A stretch of DNA of 64,000 nucleotides from Helicoverpa zea (taxonomy: Eukaryota > Arthropoda > Insecta > Lepidoptera > Noctuidae), in contig NC_061464.1 in NCBI RefSeq assembly GCF_022581195.2, forward strand, positions 11,137,254 to 11,201,253, read 5' to 3'. The notes under the pieces are model-generated. The model saw only the letters and a program-made list of their open reading frames with translations. It made no database searches and was not told the origin of the DNA. A program made the translations under genes and the position numbers. This document shows, in pieces, positions 12,701-22,650 of the stretch (position 1 is the stretch's first letter; every line of letters begins with the position of its first letter).

Positions 12701-14533
12701 CCCCCGCGCGTAGGTGCGGGGCGAGACGCAAGGTATGGCACACTGAATCCCGCAGTGCCGCGCGTGATTTTGAATGGGCGTGACGTGTATATTTGAAAAT
12801 GGAACTCGATGAGAGCCGCCGTGCGTGAATTTACAAAACGCACCTACGCGCGTGAGTGCGCAAAAAACCCGCACGATGATGCAGATCTGCACTCCCGCAG
12901 GAACGCGCGTAGGTGCGTCGACACGCAAGATGCAGCGTGATGCGGGGCAGTGTGAAGATCACCTAAATTTCTTACTCTAAGGAACAAAAAATAGGCGTCG
13001 ATAAAACTATTATCAAAATTGAATTTTTTGAACATATTCATGAATGTCGATATTTTTTCTCCAGTATAACTAGAATCTTTAAGTCATCATTTTTAAAACG
13101 CCTTATCAAAATAACAAAATATGTTTTTTAACGTAGAATATTCATTCTAAAAATATTATAAGCTAGCAAAATAATCTTTTATAACCAAAATTTTCCTTCT
13201 CGTCCCTGTCCATCCTAAAGTTCAATCGTTTAAAAATTTCGTTTTTTGTTCCTAACTTAATTTTCGCACTTATATTCATAGCACGTTGAATTTTTCTAAA
13301 ACATACGCCATTCTTTCACAGGAGTCCTTCTAAGCCAGTTCATCCAAGCCGGCAACGACTTCATATCAGGAAAGCCAGTATCCCAGCCGCTTCGGTCCAT
13401 CTCTGCCCACGACTTCAACATCGGAGCCCTAATGGATGTAGCTTATGTCCAGAATGACAGCACCATTCCGGAGTATGGGGCTGTGTTCGCGTTGGAGTTA
13501 TATAAGTCTAGGAGTACTGGGAGTTATAGTGTGCTGGTCAGTATGTTTTACTAAGTTAATCCCTGTCTCGAAGGAACTACGTAACTAGAGGATAAATATA
13601 GCTACTAGCTTTCGCGAATGGTTTCACCTATGTCCCGCTGTAATTACTCCGCAAACCTGGATAAGCCGCAAAGCCGATAAGCCTTAAAGCCTCATCATCC
13701 TCCGAGCCTTTTTCCCAATCCTGTTGGGGTCGGCTTCCAGTCTATCCGGATTCAGCTGAGTACCAGTGCTTTACAAGAAGCGACTGCCTATCCGACCTCC
13801 TCAACCCAGTTACCCGGGCAACCCGATACCCCTTGGTTAGACTGGTGTCAGACTTACTGGCTTCTGACTACCCGTAACGACTGCCAAGGATGTTCAATGA
13901 CAGCCGGGACCTACAGTTTAACGTGCCATCCGAAACACAGTCAATGGTGTCTAAGATATACTTAGAAAGTACATACAAACTTAGAAAAGTTGCATTGGTA
14001 CTTGCCTGACCTGGGATCGAACCCGCGCCCTCATACTTGAGAGGTTGGTCCTTTACCCACTAGGCCACCACGACTTTTTAAGCCTTAAAGCCTAAAGTCT
14101 ATAAATAAATGGGCTGGTAAATAAGCCACCGAAGTAATTTTTCATTTAACCGTGCTTATATGAATAGTGGTAGCCTTTAGTTTGCCTCCGAAAAATGGGC
14201 TATCTAAGATTATTAGGATTTTTGAATCGATCCATAAGTTCCTGAGATAGGACGTTCAAACAATCAAAGAAACTCTTGAGCTTTAAAATATTACAATTGT
14301 TTAGAACAGCTCTTCCATAGTTTATTATTTCTGATACTAACTTGAAATATTCTCTCTCTTTGCAGCCGGTGTATCTCCCCAAAGCTGGTGAGTCATCAGC
14401 CCATCTCCTCAGGATCAAAGGCTGTGAAACTTCTAGTCACTGCGACTTCGACAAGTTCAAGGAGTTAACGAAGAACAACTTATTACCAGAGAAGGAATTC
14501 TACCAACTGTGTAATATCAAAACAGAGTTATAG
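3620..14533 (+). CDS. Secreted histidine acid phosphatase (seven coding exons)
   Basis: Joined exons 3620-3730, 5864-5974, 8734-8991, 10883-11065, 11973-12093, 13322-13536 and 14366-14533 read in frame to a stop, giving 388 residues. That is the usual length for insect acid phosphatase-1 or venom-type acid phosphatases of histidine phosphatase clade 2. A signal peptide covers about residues 1-18. The catalytic motif RHGERSP is at 40-46 (nucleophile His41), the second conserved arginine sits in RSTDKERT (Arg117), and the acid/base pair His291-Asp292 is in SAHDFNIGAL. Sequons lie at N62, N198 and N306, and cysteines C353, C359 and C382 are near the C-terminus. The family hydrolyses phosphate monoesters at acid pH in lysosomes or outside the cell. 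Five of six intron junctions are phase 0; the exon 5/6 junction is phase 1. No break is seen. The exact paralogue is not resolved. Confidence 0.9.
4036..4207 (+). repeat. Dispersed repeat B, copy 1 (intron 1)
   Basis: Reads cctgatctctctccggtcgt, then gattgccgtcccatcgggct and a cacctgtgtctgcgcaaatgct block. It is the diverged reverse complement of 5190-5370. This motif set is, as far as I recall, common in moth introns; the class is unclear. Confidence 0.6.
5190..5370 (-). repeat. Dispersed repeat B, copy 2 (intron 1)
   Basis: Reverse complement of the family at 4036-4207, with the same ordered blocks (aagatcagccaactgcgcag, gcatttgcgcagacacaggtg-type, gagagagatcaggcgc). The two copies face each other within the same intron, about 1 kb apart. 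Confidence 0.6.
5675..5826 (-). repeat. Dispersed repeat E with TTTGA-type tail
   Basis: Shares 'cattcaaacttggctgc' and 'cacttcctatgtg' blocks with copies at 20221 and 63810. In its own orientation it ends in a TTTGA-like tail (here 'aactcaaaatcaaaaatcatt' reversed), which suggests the 3' end of a LINE or a SINE mobilised by one. Confidence 0.55.
5864..5974 (+). CDS. Acid phosphatase exon 2 (RHGxRxP active site)
   Basis: Encodes residues 38-74, LNRHGERSP through GLTN. It holds the phosphohistidine nucleophile His41 and sequon N62-L-T. The acceptor cattacag ends at 5863 and the donor GTAAGT starts at 5975. A family E repeat ends about 40 bases upstream and a Helitron starts 26 bases past the donor, so this exon is tightly bracketed by repeats. 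Confidence 0.9.
6001..6204 (-). mobile_element. Non-autonomous Helitron-like element
   Basis: Read on the - strand it starts TCCTACTAATATTATAAAC and ends GGGCACCAGCTAG, inserted between A and T. TC...CTAG ends with an A/T insertion site and no target duplication are the Helitron signature. It lies in intron 2 of the acid phosphatase gene, 26 bases after the donor. Confidence 0.75.
8734..8991 (+). CDS. Acid phosphatase exon 3
   Basis: Encodes residues 75-160, starting VGKRRAYQIGKFYRQRYG and containing the conserved RSTDKERT block with phosphate-binding Arg117, then a proline-rich loop and WQPVPYTAVPLSEDY. The acceptor cttaacag ends at 8733 and the donor GTGAGT starts at 8992. Confidence 0.9.
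9717..9776. repeat. Three perfect 20-bp tandem repeats
   Basis: The unit AAAATGCGTACATTTTAAAT is repeated three times without change in intron 3. Each unit contains the inner palindrome AAAATGCGTACATTTT with one mismatched pair. Confidence 0.85.
9955..10078 (-). repeat. SINE-B 3' end, truncated
   Basis: In reverse orientation it carries caccaacccgcattgagc, the palindromic cagctgtgggacgataaaaa block and tail gctgtaac. The tRNA-like head is absent. It lies in intron 3 of the acid phosphatase gene. Confidence 0.65.
10883..11065 (+). CDS. Acid phosphatase exon 4
   Basis: Encodes residues 161-221, LRYYSNCQYF through YDLFRSS, part of the alpha-helical cap. Sequon N198-K-T is present. The acceptor follows a strong pyrimidine tract (tttttttctttcag); the donor GTAAGT is at 11066. 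Confidence 0.9.
11225..11375. repeat. Degenerate purine-rich tandem repeat
   Basis: Roughly a dozen imperfect copies of a 12-15 base unit such as tacataagggag occur in intron 4. The + strand is strongly purine-biased. Confidence 0.6.
11973..12093 (+). CDS. Acid phosphatase exon 5
   Basis: Encodes residues 222-261 plus one base of codon 262 (IGLGLDLPDW...DEMKKIGG). The acceptor ttccacag ends at 11972 and the donor GTAAGT starts at 12094. A GC-rich composite MITE begins only 14 bases into the intron. Confidence 0.88.
12108..12964. mobile_element. GC-rich composite MITE in intron 5
   Basis: The left end aggcgattatcacactgccc (12108, repeated at 12176) pairs with the right end at 12964 and also at 12598 (gcggggcagtgtgaagatca then cct), so terminal inverted repeats are present. 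The body of about 355 bp from 12245 is repeated in tandem at 12601-12966 with few changes plus a 10-bp insertion (cgatgagagc). The left terminal 68 bp is duplicated too. It is rich in CGCG and internal palindromes, unlike the AT-rich surroundings. No open transposase is present. Confidence 0.75.
13322..13536 (+). CDS. Acid phosphatase exon 6 (HD motif)
   Basis: Completes codon 262 and encodes residues to 333, including SAHDFNIGALMDV with the catalytic His291-Asp292, sequon N306-D-S and the strand FALELYKS. The acceptor ctttcacag ends at 13321. The donor is a weaker GTCAGT at 13537, chosen because it keeps frame with exon 7 and rebuilds SVLPVYLP. Confidence 0.85.
13693..14079 (-). repeat. SINE-A, full-length, 14-bp target duplication
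   Basis: Direct repeats aagccttaaagcct flank it at 13679-13692 and 14080-14093. On the - strand it has a tRNA-like head with A box tggcctagtgg and B box ggttcgatccc, the shared SINE-A/B neck (ctaagtttgtatgtactttc), the A body and the tail ggctcggaggatga. It is nearly identical to the copy at 62472, implying recent activity. It lies in acid phosphatase intron 6, inside an older Helitron-like remnant (about 13598-13678). Confidence 0.9.
14366..14533 (+). CDS. Acid phosphatase exon 7 (C-terminus)
   Basis: Encodes residues 334-388, PVYLPKAGESS through NIKTEL, ending in TAG. Cys353, Cys359 and Cys382 are spaced as for C-terminal disulfides of this family. The acceptor has a ctctctctttgcag tract. 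No membrane anchor follows, which fits a soluble secreted or lysosomal product. Confidence 0.88.
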   Translation, partial: PVYLPKAGESSAHLLRIKGCETSSHCDFDKFKELTKNNLLPEKEFYQLCNIKTEL

Positions 14534-14562
14534 TTTAAGAATGAAGTATTAAAAGGTAGAAT

Positions 14563-14922
14563 CATGGAGAATAAAATGAATAGCGGAGGTGTCATAACGG
14601 GAAATGGCCTAAGAAAGTAGCGCGCCAAAATGCGGGGCTAAGGAACGATTATTATTACTAAACGCCTTTGTTGGACCCGACCATTTTTTTATAAAATTAA
14701 TACTAAAAATTGTTGACATGTCTCTAAGTAGAAAAATTGCCTCGAACGACTCGTTGGTTCACTCGTAACTGATCGGTTTGGTCATGCCTACCTTACAAAA
14801 ACCTAGCTAGATGAAGGAGCCTGACTGACCTACCTATAAGGTGGGTCCCTTGCGAATTTGACCTAGAAGAAGGGGCCCGACATACCTGCAATTTGGCATC
14901 TCCGCTCATTCCTTACTCCATG
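14563..14922 (-). mobile_element. hAT-type MITE with 8-bp duplication, in the 3' flank of the acid phosphatase gene
   Basis: Flanked by perfect 8-bp direct repeats GGTAGAAT (14555-14562 and 14923-14930). Terminal inverted repeats begin catggagaa... and end ...tactccatg. Two related copies lie at 18667 and 45987. An 8-bp duplication and CA...TG ends fit the hAT superfamily. No transposase is present. It begins 30 bases after the acid phosphatase stop codon. Confidence 0.8.
14570..14575 (+). promoter_or_regulatory. Proximal polyadenylation signal AATAAA, inside a MITE end
   Basis: AATAAA lies 37 bases after the acid phosphatase stop and within the terminal inverted repeat of the MITE at 14563. 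The two sister MITE copies read AACAAA at this position. The GU-rich downstream element is weak (ggaggtgtc), so use of this site is an inference. Confidence 0.45.
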
Positions 14923-14930
14923 GGTAGAAT

Positions 14931-16364
14931 TAATTTATACTGTTTATTGACTAGCGTTACCCGCGATTTTGTTTGTTTGTATGTTTCTGTGTTGTGTGCC
15001 TGTTTGATTCAGAACATGATATATTTGAGAGTCGAGTTTTGGTTGTGTAGTTTTTTTGAGGAAGACTAAATAGGTAAAAGGTATACATAACTATAGCATA
15101 TCTATTTATTTAACATTTAAATAAAATATCAATGCAATATAAAAATAGTGTAGGTAAGCATCTTTTAGCTACTTAGTCTAATTTTAATTACTACTTAAAT
15201 ATTGTTTTCTTGCACGTCAATTTTGTTATAAGCCTACACAAAACATATTTTTTAAGTCGTAAATAATTTGAACTCGTTTTGAAAAAACTACAAAATATGA
15301 TGAATAGCTTTGTAAAATACTTAATTGTAATTTCGACCAAGCATCTATCCACAAACTTGTGAACGATGCCCTATTTTTACTTGTATAAAATGTTCTAAAT
15401 ATATATTTAAAAAAAATGGAATATCTGTTTCAAAATGATATAAGATTTCTAAAAAAAATACTTTCAGCAGAGTAAAAAAAAACAATATTTAATTTATAAG
15501 GAGTGCCTCCTACCATCTTGAGACGAAGGCACTCTACCGACACTTCTCTAAACTTTTATATAACTATGTTTCAAGTGCTTCTTTTTGTTACCAATAGATG
15601 GCGCTGTTACAAAATATAGTAAATTCTTGTAGCGTAGAACAACTTGATTGAAACGGGTCTTGAATTGTAAGCCCTATGAAAGGGTAGCGTGAAGTTAATA
15701 ACTATGTCTGTGATATTATACGAATATAAACAGAATGTTTGTACAAATAAATAATATTGTTAAGTGTGGTTTGGTGTTTTATTTTATTTTAAACCCTTCT
15801 CATGTTAGTTCGTCTGTTTTATTGGGTACTTCGGTTTCCGTACCTTTGATTCTGGAAAAGGGTGAAGGATTAGATGAATGTTGACAAGGTTTTTATTTAA
15901 GAAACTAAAATATACTAAAAACTAAAAGATACTAAAACTATTTCTTTTAAGATACCTTGACATCACATGACGGCCATGGCAGCTTTTGATATTTTTTCTG
16001 CGTAACTTATTAAGTAACTAAATTTTGAAAGATCCATAAACCTCAAAGCTTTACCGATGAAAAAAAAAAATTTAATACATAGGTTCATACATTTTTTCAT
16101 AAGATGGGTAGTGGGAAGCTAGGAACAAAACAGATTTAAAATATACACAGCAATTTAATCTTGCTCAACAAGAAGCTTAAAAGCATCTTCTCAGCTTCGC
16201 AAAGTACTAAGAATTTTTAATTTAAAGGAATTAAAAAGCTCTCTCAGGTAATCTTGAGCGTTTGTTTATTGTATAAGGAACCACTTAAAGCTTTGTACGA
16301 AAGACTATGGGACTTTAAAACTATACATAAAATTAAGATGGGCAACGATTGTCAAAAATTACAA
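14931..16364. other. Possible long 3'UTR, then gene-free DNA
   Basis: No coding frame is supported. The part up to about 15770 could be 3'UTR of the acid phosphatase gene if the distal poly(A) site is used; it contains the phrase ccaatagatggcgctgttac, which I recall as repetitive in moths. Nothing is seen from 15780 to 16364. Confidence 0.35.
15746..15751 (+). promoter_or_regulatory. Distal polyadenylation signal AATAAA with GT-rich element
   Basis: AATAAA is followed after 10-30 bases by taagtgtggtttggtgtttt, a textbook GU-rich downstream element. It would end a 3'UTR of about 1.2 kb running through the MITE. It may be the main or alternative end of the acid phosphatase transcript. Confidence 0.45.
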
Positions 16365-16573
16365 TCTTTACTAATATTATAAATGCGAAAGTAACTCTGT
16401 TTGTCTGGCTTTCACGTCTAAACCACTGAACTGATTTTAATACAATTTGGTACAGAGATAGAGTTGACCTTGAGAAAGAATATAGGATAGTTTTATCCCG
16501 GACTTTTGAAGAATTCTCTTGGAAACGCGATATAACCGAATTCTACGCGAGCAAAGCCGCGGGCGGAAGTTAG
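16365..16573 (+). mobile_element. Non-autonomous Helitron-like element
   Basis: Starts TCTTTACTAATATTATAAA, ends GGGCGGAAGTTAG, and sits between A (16364) and T (16574). It is the same family as 6001-6204 in the opposite orientation, with more divergence in the middle. A further decayed relative follows at about 16590-16730. Confidence 0.7.
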
Positions 16574-16943
16574 TACCTACTATAAAGCAGGAACTACCTC
16601 TCGCATCAGGTTAAAAAGTAGCCCATGTTCTTTCTTAAACTGTAAACTATTTGTGAACTAAATTGGAAATTAATCGGTTCAGTAGTTTTGGCATGAAAGC
16701 GCCACAAACAGACAGATAGAGTCGCAAGGATTAAGTAATCATAGCTTCGGTTAAAAGACTTAAAAAGTGACACACATTTCAGCCACATTACGTTGTTACC
16801 TCTTAAAACAAAGCCTTGACGAGGGTGTAACATTTATATTTTGTTACACGGTCGCCATGTTGAAATTAGGAACCTTTCAAATAACTGACATAATTTGGGA
16901 TTATGTTGCTGAGGTTTTTTTTAATGTGATAACACCTGTCGGT

Positions 16944-16989
16944 ATCTGATAATACCACAACATACCTAAATGTTGTGGTATTATCAGAT
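16944..16989. repeat. Perfect 20-bp inverted repeat, 6-nt loop
   Basis: Arms at 16944-16963 (atctgataataccacaacat) and 16970-16989 are exact reverse complements around acctaa. It is probably a minimal palindromic element remnant. Confidence 0.8.
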
Positions 16990-18658
16990 GTTTTCTGAGG
17001 AAAGAGCCATAGTTGCGTGTGTAGGTAAATATACTTACATACCACATTGTCTTTGAATGAATTATTGGCTCCTGAGTTTACGCATACACCTACTAAGAAA
17101 ATGTGCACGGTGTGCGCCCCTGTTGCCAGAAATACTGAATTTAAATAATAAACAGTATTATTGTGTTATCACAGTTAAATTCTTAGGTAAAACAGCATCA
17201 ATCAAGAAACGCCCAAACAACGCCAATCAATGACTCTTCTGCTATACATCTTTTAGCCGACATGAACACGAATGTCTGTCAACGGTTCCACCTTTTCATG
17301 CCCCTGGCTGGAGGCCCTAAACTCTAGGCATCCACAGGGATTTGACCGGTTAAGCAGTCAACAGCCTCCTAGGCTGAACTGCGAGATGCCATTCACAAAA
17401 AAAAAAAAACACCTTTTCTTACATTTTAGTTTATCGTACATTTAATTGGTAGGTACTTACATACGTATGTATGTTCTTATGTGCCTACAGTTCAGCAACA
17501 CGTTTGTTTCCGACTATATAGTGACAAATGTCGGGGGCTCAAAGAATCTCGTGATTGATCCTAAGGGTTTAAGGGAGAGACCACATTAAATGTGTTTTAG
17601 GAGTAGGTACCTGCCTACCGAGGTTTAGCCTCATAGTACTTAATACATCTTTAGGGCCTTTACTTTCAAGTGTTGTTTCAATCCACTTAGACAATACCAA
17701 ATAAAAAAAAGTATTCAAGTCAACATTGTATTAAGTTCAGCTTTGTATGTTTTGTTTTTTATGTTTGTTAGGTTTTCACTCAAAAATTACAGAATCCATC
17801 AGAATTGATTAAGCTGAAACTTGGCAATAATATAACTTAAACATTAAAATAATATGTAGGCTATTTTGTATCAATGTGCTAGAATTAGTTACCTCGGGAC
17901 ACGGGTGAAACCGCAGCCAGGAGCTAGAAATGATATGGTTTCACAAATAGCTCTAAATGTCAAGTCCAATGTGTAGAAGATAACAAGATTTTATAATAAG
18001 GACATTAGTTAAGATCCGATGATTTGTTCAAATCGCTTGTCGCTCCGCTTCGCTTACATAACATGAACACACCCTTATCGCGACCCAAGGGTCGAATTTG
18101 ACCGTAATTTACGTAACGTTTCGGGAAATGTAAATTATTCGGATAATTTATGCTTTTGTCTTAACTAATGTTTGCGAAAAAACAATGGAATATAAGTAAT
18201 CTAATTATCTTTGAACTTTGATATAATATTCTTTCTTCTTAGTATTTAGTTCGTGAATTAAATGATTTGCTAGCCTAGCTAGTGATTGCGGTGTTTGCTT
18301 TATTACAAAAATATTATAATATTGTGTTGACAACCTGGTGGTAACAGTTTCAAATAATCCGCGCTTCAAATAAGCTAGAATCTAATTCAAACACATAACT
18401 CCAGCCAGTGGAGTTAGTTTAGCTCGCCTAAAGTGCATTTATTAAACCATTTATTCCCAGGCCACGCCATTTTTTCACAACCAGAAACAGTTATGAATAA
18501 ATTATTAAGAGTTCGTACTAAAAACCACATAAACAAAATTACAGACAGAAGTACGGAATAAATTCATCTACTAGTAATACGAAGACATTGTAACAATCCA
18601 AGAATTAATTATGGCCACGTAATAAATTCCTGAAATTTCATAGCTACCACTAAATAGT
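16990..18658. other. No gene seen; decayed repeats
   Basis: A block at about 17215-17400 ends in a run of A and may be an old retroposed copy. About 17730-17926 is a decayed + strand Helitron-like element ending gggtgaaaccgcagccagga then gctag. The rest is unassigned AT-rich DNA. Confidence 0.4.
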
Positions 18659-18666
18659 GCCAAGAC

Positions 18667-19316
18667 CACGGAGTAAGGAAAGATGAACGGAGATATCATA
18701 ATGCAGGTAGGTCAGGCGCCTTCTTCTAGGGCAAATAGAAACGGTGGGCATGACCAAAACGATCACTTGCGAGTGAACTAACGAGACGTTCGTGCTATGA
18801 GACATCTGTCAACGATTTTTGGTGTTAAAAAAAATATCGGGTCCAAAGAAGACGTGTTAGGGCGAAGACAGTAACGTTCCTCGTCCCCCGAACACCCGCA
18901 TTTTGGCGCGCTACTTTCTTAGGAGATTTTTATGGCACGGCATCTCCTGAGCCTTTTCCCAACTAATGTTGGGGCCGGCTTCCAGCCTTACCGGATGCGA
19001 CTAAGTACCAATGTTTTACTAGGAGTGTTTTACTACCTGAGTAACCTAATACCCCTGGGTTAGACTGGTGTCAGACTTACTGGCTTTTGTCTACCCGTAA
19101 CGACTGCCAGCTACTGAAGTTGAACAAAACGCAGTTATTTTTGTCCAAGATATACTTACAAACTTTGAAAAGTTACATTGGTAACTTCCTGACCTGGAAT
19201 CGAACCCACGCACTCATACTTGAGAGGTTGGTTCTTTACCCACTAGGCCAGCACGACTTTTTTTGTATGTTATTTCGTCCGTTTTGGCACCTCCACTAGT
19301 CATTTTGTTCTCCATG
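18667..19316 (+). mobile_element. hAT-type MITE with 8-bp duplication, split by a SINE
   Basis: Perfect 8-bp direct repeats GCCAAGAC lie at 18659-18666 and 19317-19324. Ends are cacggagtaagg... and ...tgttctccatg. It is the same family as 14563 and 45987. The 3' part (from gcacctccactagtc, near 19288) resumes after a SINE-A copy inserted at about 18940. Confidence 0.8.
18940..19262 (-). repeat. SINE-A, diverged, nested in hAT MITE
   Basis: On the - strand it has the tRNA-like head (tgctggcctagtgggtaaag, B box ggttcgattcc) and the A body (ccagtaagtctgacaccagt, ctaacccaggggtattagg-like). It has more substitutions than the copies at 13693 and 62472, so this insertion is older. Confidence 0.75.
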
Positions 19317-19324
19317 GCCAAGAC

Positions 19325-20220
19325 CATGAAACTGCATGCGCGTTGCAACTATGCAGTCGCCATCTTGGAACCAAGGCCGCTGAAATTGCACTTTTAGGAA
19401 TTTTTATGTATTTTTCTCACATAACTGAGTAGTGAAGTGTTCTAGAATACTGTAAGTCTTTATGGGTTTCTGCTGAAATAGGTACTTTTGGTACTCTTGT
19501 TTTTAAAGGTTATTTGTCTGTTATTGATATGGGAATTAAATTTTCGCCTTTTATTTATGTGAATTAAGCAGCAGAAGGTAGTAAGTTTGGAGTCGATGAA
19601 ACATCGAAATCGATTGGTAACCTGTGGATGTTTTCAGAAGCAAGAATTTTTGTTTAATAGGTACAGTACAGCTGTGACGAGTTACAAGAGCATTACTTAC
19701 ATCGCCCGGGAATCGAACCTAAGATCAACAATAGGCCAATTGAACTAGATAGTAATATAAATAGGTATAAATATGTATGATAGGCAGTTATATCACATTA
19801 ATTTCACACTACACCTAATTCTAATTACTAATTACATAGATAATACTCATAGCAAAAAGCATTGACAGTTACGTTAAGCTTCTTTACAATAACCGTTTCA
19901 GTTACAAGCTTCATTTAACCATAACATCAGAAATTAACTAACACTGCATAAAATTAACATTTGTACCTTGCTATGCCAATTTCAACCTTATCTCAAGGAC
20001 ATAAGATGGGTTTTACAAGTACGAAATTATGCTGACTCAAAAATTGTGTTATTACTTAGGTACTTACCCAGAATTTGGACTGAAATCCAGTTACTTTAAT
20101 TAGCTTTATCTTAGGTACGATAGGTACCAGTCTAGTTTACTGAAATTCCTAGAATTGAAATTTTAATCAGAGTATTTGTTTAATATTATGTGTCGGAGAT
20201 AGTCAGTAACCTAACCTAAC
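19325..20220. other. No gene seen
   Basis: A fragment near 19700-19735 (gcccgggaatcgaacctaag) resembles an inverted tRNA-type B box and may be a SINE head relic. Nothing else is supported. Confidence 0.35.
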
Positions 20221-20365
20221 AGACAGACATGTGTTGCTGGGGAGTTTGTTGCGCCACTTCTTCTCCCCAGCCAAAACACATAGGAAGTGGCGAAGGGCGG
20301 GCGTTTTGGGGGCTGTCTTTTCTTCTTAGTAATTTGAATAAACGTTTTTGAGTTTTGAGTTCTCT
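20221..20365 (+). repeat. Dispersed repeat E, + orientation
   Basis: Carries gttgctggggagtttgttgc, the cacataggaagtggcgaa block and a 3' tail of TTTGAG-like repeats (gtttttgagttttgagttct). It is the reverse complement of copies at 5675 and 63810. Confidence 0.6.
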
Positions 20366-21894
20366 TTGAGTTATCTCTTTGTACGATTACCCTAACTGAT
20401 GTCGGATGATAGTGCCATCCTGATGACGCCTCCGACATATGTAATAAGCATTAAATTGATTAAATTTTCCATTATAGTGTGTACCTACAACCATTTTAAT
20501 TAAATATTAGGTTGCTACAATGTTGGTACTAAACTACAAAATTCTTTGTGGTTTCGTGTACCAAGAACATTTTATTGTTTCATGGAAACCCACCTGTGTA
20601 AATTCCTGCTATAACTCTTATTTTACGGCTTTTCATGTAATTGCCGTTAAAAGAACTAGGAACATACAAACCTAAATATTTTCATTTCAACTGTGGCAAC
20701 CTCAAATTCATTCAAACAGGAACTCAATATTCGAGTTATTAAATTCAATAATTTGTCACAAATTGACGCCTTTTCGAAAATTTCGTTTTAATTTAATTAT
20801 GAATAATTAATCAATTATGTAAACCAACGAACAGAAAGGATGAAACAGTAGAGTAAGCGACGCTATAATATTATATAACGCCTTGAAGCGAACTCATACA
20901 TGTACCCACTCCACGATCGTCGTAACATTGCTATGAAAATTCAGTCAGGCGTTAACGCACATTGTACTATTTCGAATCAAAATTCAAATGAAAAATTGAA
21001 TATTTTTTCTGGAACACTCGTAATATTAAGATTTTACGATCTTAGATTATTAACTTTTTCCCTATTTATTGTAATTCCCAATGGAGTTGGAAGATTAAGA
21101 GTTAATTTGCACAGAAGTCACGTGTTGCTAAATAAGTTTCGGAATAGGATTCGCGTAGGTGGGTGTTAGATTTGGAAGTATTATTAAAGTTTAATACTAA
21201 AAGGTAGCCTAAGTTTAATCTAGACAAGACCTTACAGTCATAGTATATGAAGTTACTTCCTAACTTGACTTACTTGTACTCAATCAATATGACGCTGACT
21301 TAACAAGTGAAGTGCTACTAACATAGTCTAAAGTTTTTATTTACTAACAATTTTGTATAAGATATTTTTATGTATATATATATCTATGGGCCATTGATGC
21401 CTGAAAATAAAGATGATTTGATTTGGTTTAATAATTTCTTAGACAATAGCTAAGTATGCAAAAAGATACCCAAGTTCTCAGTCATTCCAGACTCGCCTAC
21501 ACCGGAATTTAAATAATTCCCACTCAAAAGAAATCTTATAATAATAACCAAAACAAAAAATATCAATGTCGAAAGTAAATCACATTCAACACTTTTGCGA
21601 ATTCAATTTTAAACCTTTCCCTCGGTTGCTTCATAAATCACTTTTTCTCATTCTCAAAATGGCGGAAACGGGCTACCTCGTACGAGACGCGAATTTAAAG
21701 TCTTGTTTTACATTTTGTCGTTGTTTTTTGGAATTCCTTGCAAAAGAATAAGAACCTTTGTAACTTTTAGAGAAGTAAGTCGGTGAGGACTTGAGTCAAC
21801 CTAGATGCTTTTGGTACTAAGTTAAAAAGTATTTCTTAAGTACTGGGTATTTTGTAGGTAAGTGTTAAGGTATGCAGGTATACAGGCTCCGGGC
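20366..21894. other. No gene seen; possible LINE tail
   Basis: The stretch 21330-21428 (atgggccattgatgcctgaa, then ataaagatgatttgatttgg) resembles the 3' end and simple tail of a moth LINE as I remember it. No coding exon is recognised in the rest. Confidence 0.35.
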
Positions 21895-22060
21895 CACCAG
21901 GATTGTTCGAAAGAGTAACCGCAGCCCTGGCACATAAAAGGCCCACGAAGAAACACGATGGATTTTTAGTCAGTAAAAGTCTGACACTCCCTCACCGCTG
22001 GTAACCCACAGCGGGAGGGGTCAGTTGATGATTTTTGCCATAATTAAAAAAATGTATGAA
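21895..22060 (+). repeat. Dispersed repeat D
   Basis: Ordered blocks are ggattgttcgaaagagtaac, ccctggcacataaaaggccc, agtctgacactccctcaccg and taacccacagcgggaggg. The same order occurs at 41830-42000 (reversed) and 56400-56730. Confidence 0.65.
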
Positions 22061-22650
22061 TATATGCTAAGCTTTCAAATATGCATATGAAGGTACCACT
22101 CGTAGTTTAGCCTGTACTCCGTACCATACTTTAAAACATCTGAAATCGATCGACATACTTAGTTTATCACCTACCTAATCGATAAAATAATAAAGAGGTC
22201 AAAAATGACCATGGCTACCATGACGATGATGTTTTGTATCTACCAACAAGATACAGAACCCCCTACATATCACGCTCCCCACAGGCGATTTCCACATATT
22301 TTTTACATGTGGCAATCTCATCAATTTACATGATGACATGGCAATGGAAGGGAAATATATAATAAATTAGTTTAATAGCGCGTAAGTTAGAAATCATGGG
22401 ACGGACGGAATACATTACCGCGTGTTCTAAGGAATGCCCATTTTCTATTGAATTGTAAGGAGCAAGGGATAATGTATGGGTCCAATTGGCCGTAGCGACG
22501 TTGACGTGGCCTTACTTATGTGTCCTTGCTTGTGAGAATACATTTACAAAGAAATAGTCCTTTATTTCAATATTCCTCACAGTCTTTTCAAATAAATAAT
22601 GTGAAGAAAAATGTCTAGTGACTTGCTCAGTGCAAGTTTTACTAGTGAAG
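22061..22650. other. No gene seen
   Basis: Unassigned DNA. Confidence 0.35.

Noticed and set aside
12061..12928. Several overlapping frames of 60-125 codons on both strands
   Set aside because: They arise from the GC-rich tandem MITE in intron 5, where stop codons are rare; frames repeat with the tandem units.
12100..12970. CRISPR-like array
   Set aside because: The repeated units are long tandem copies with inverted ends, not short repeats with unique spacers, and the genome is eukaryotic.
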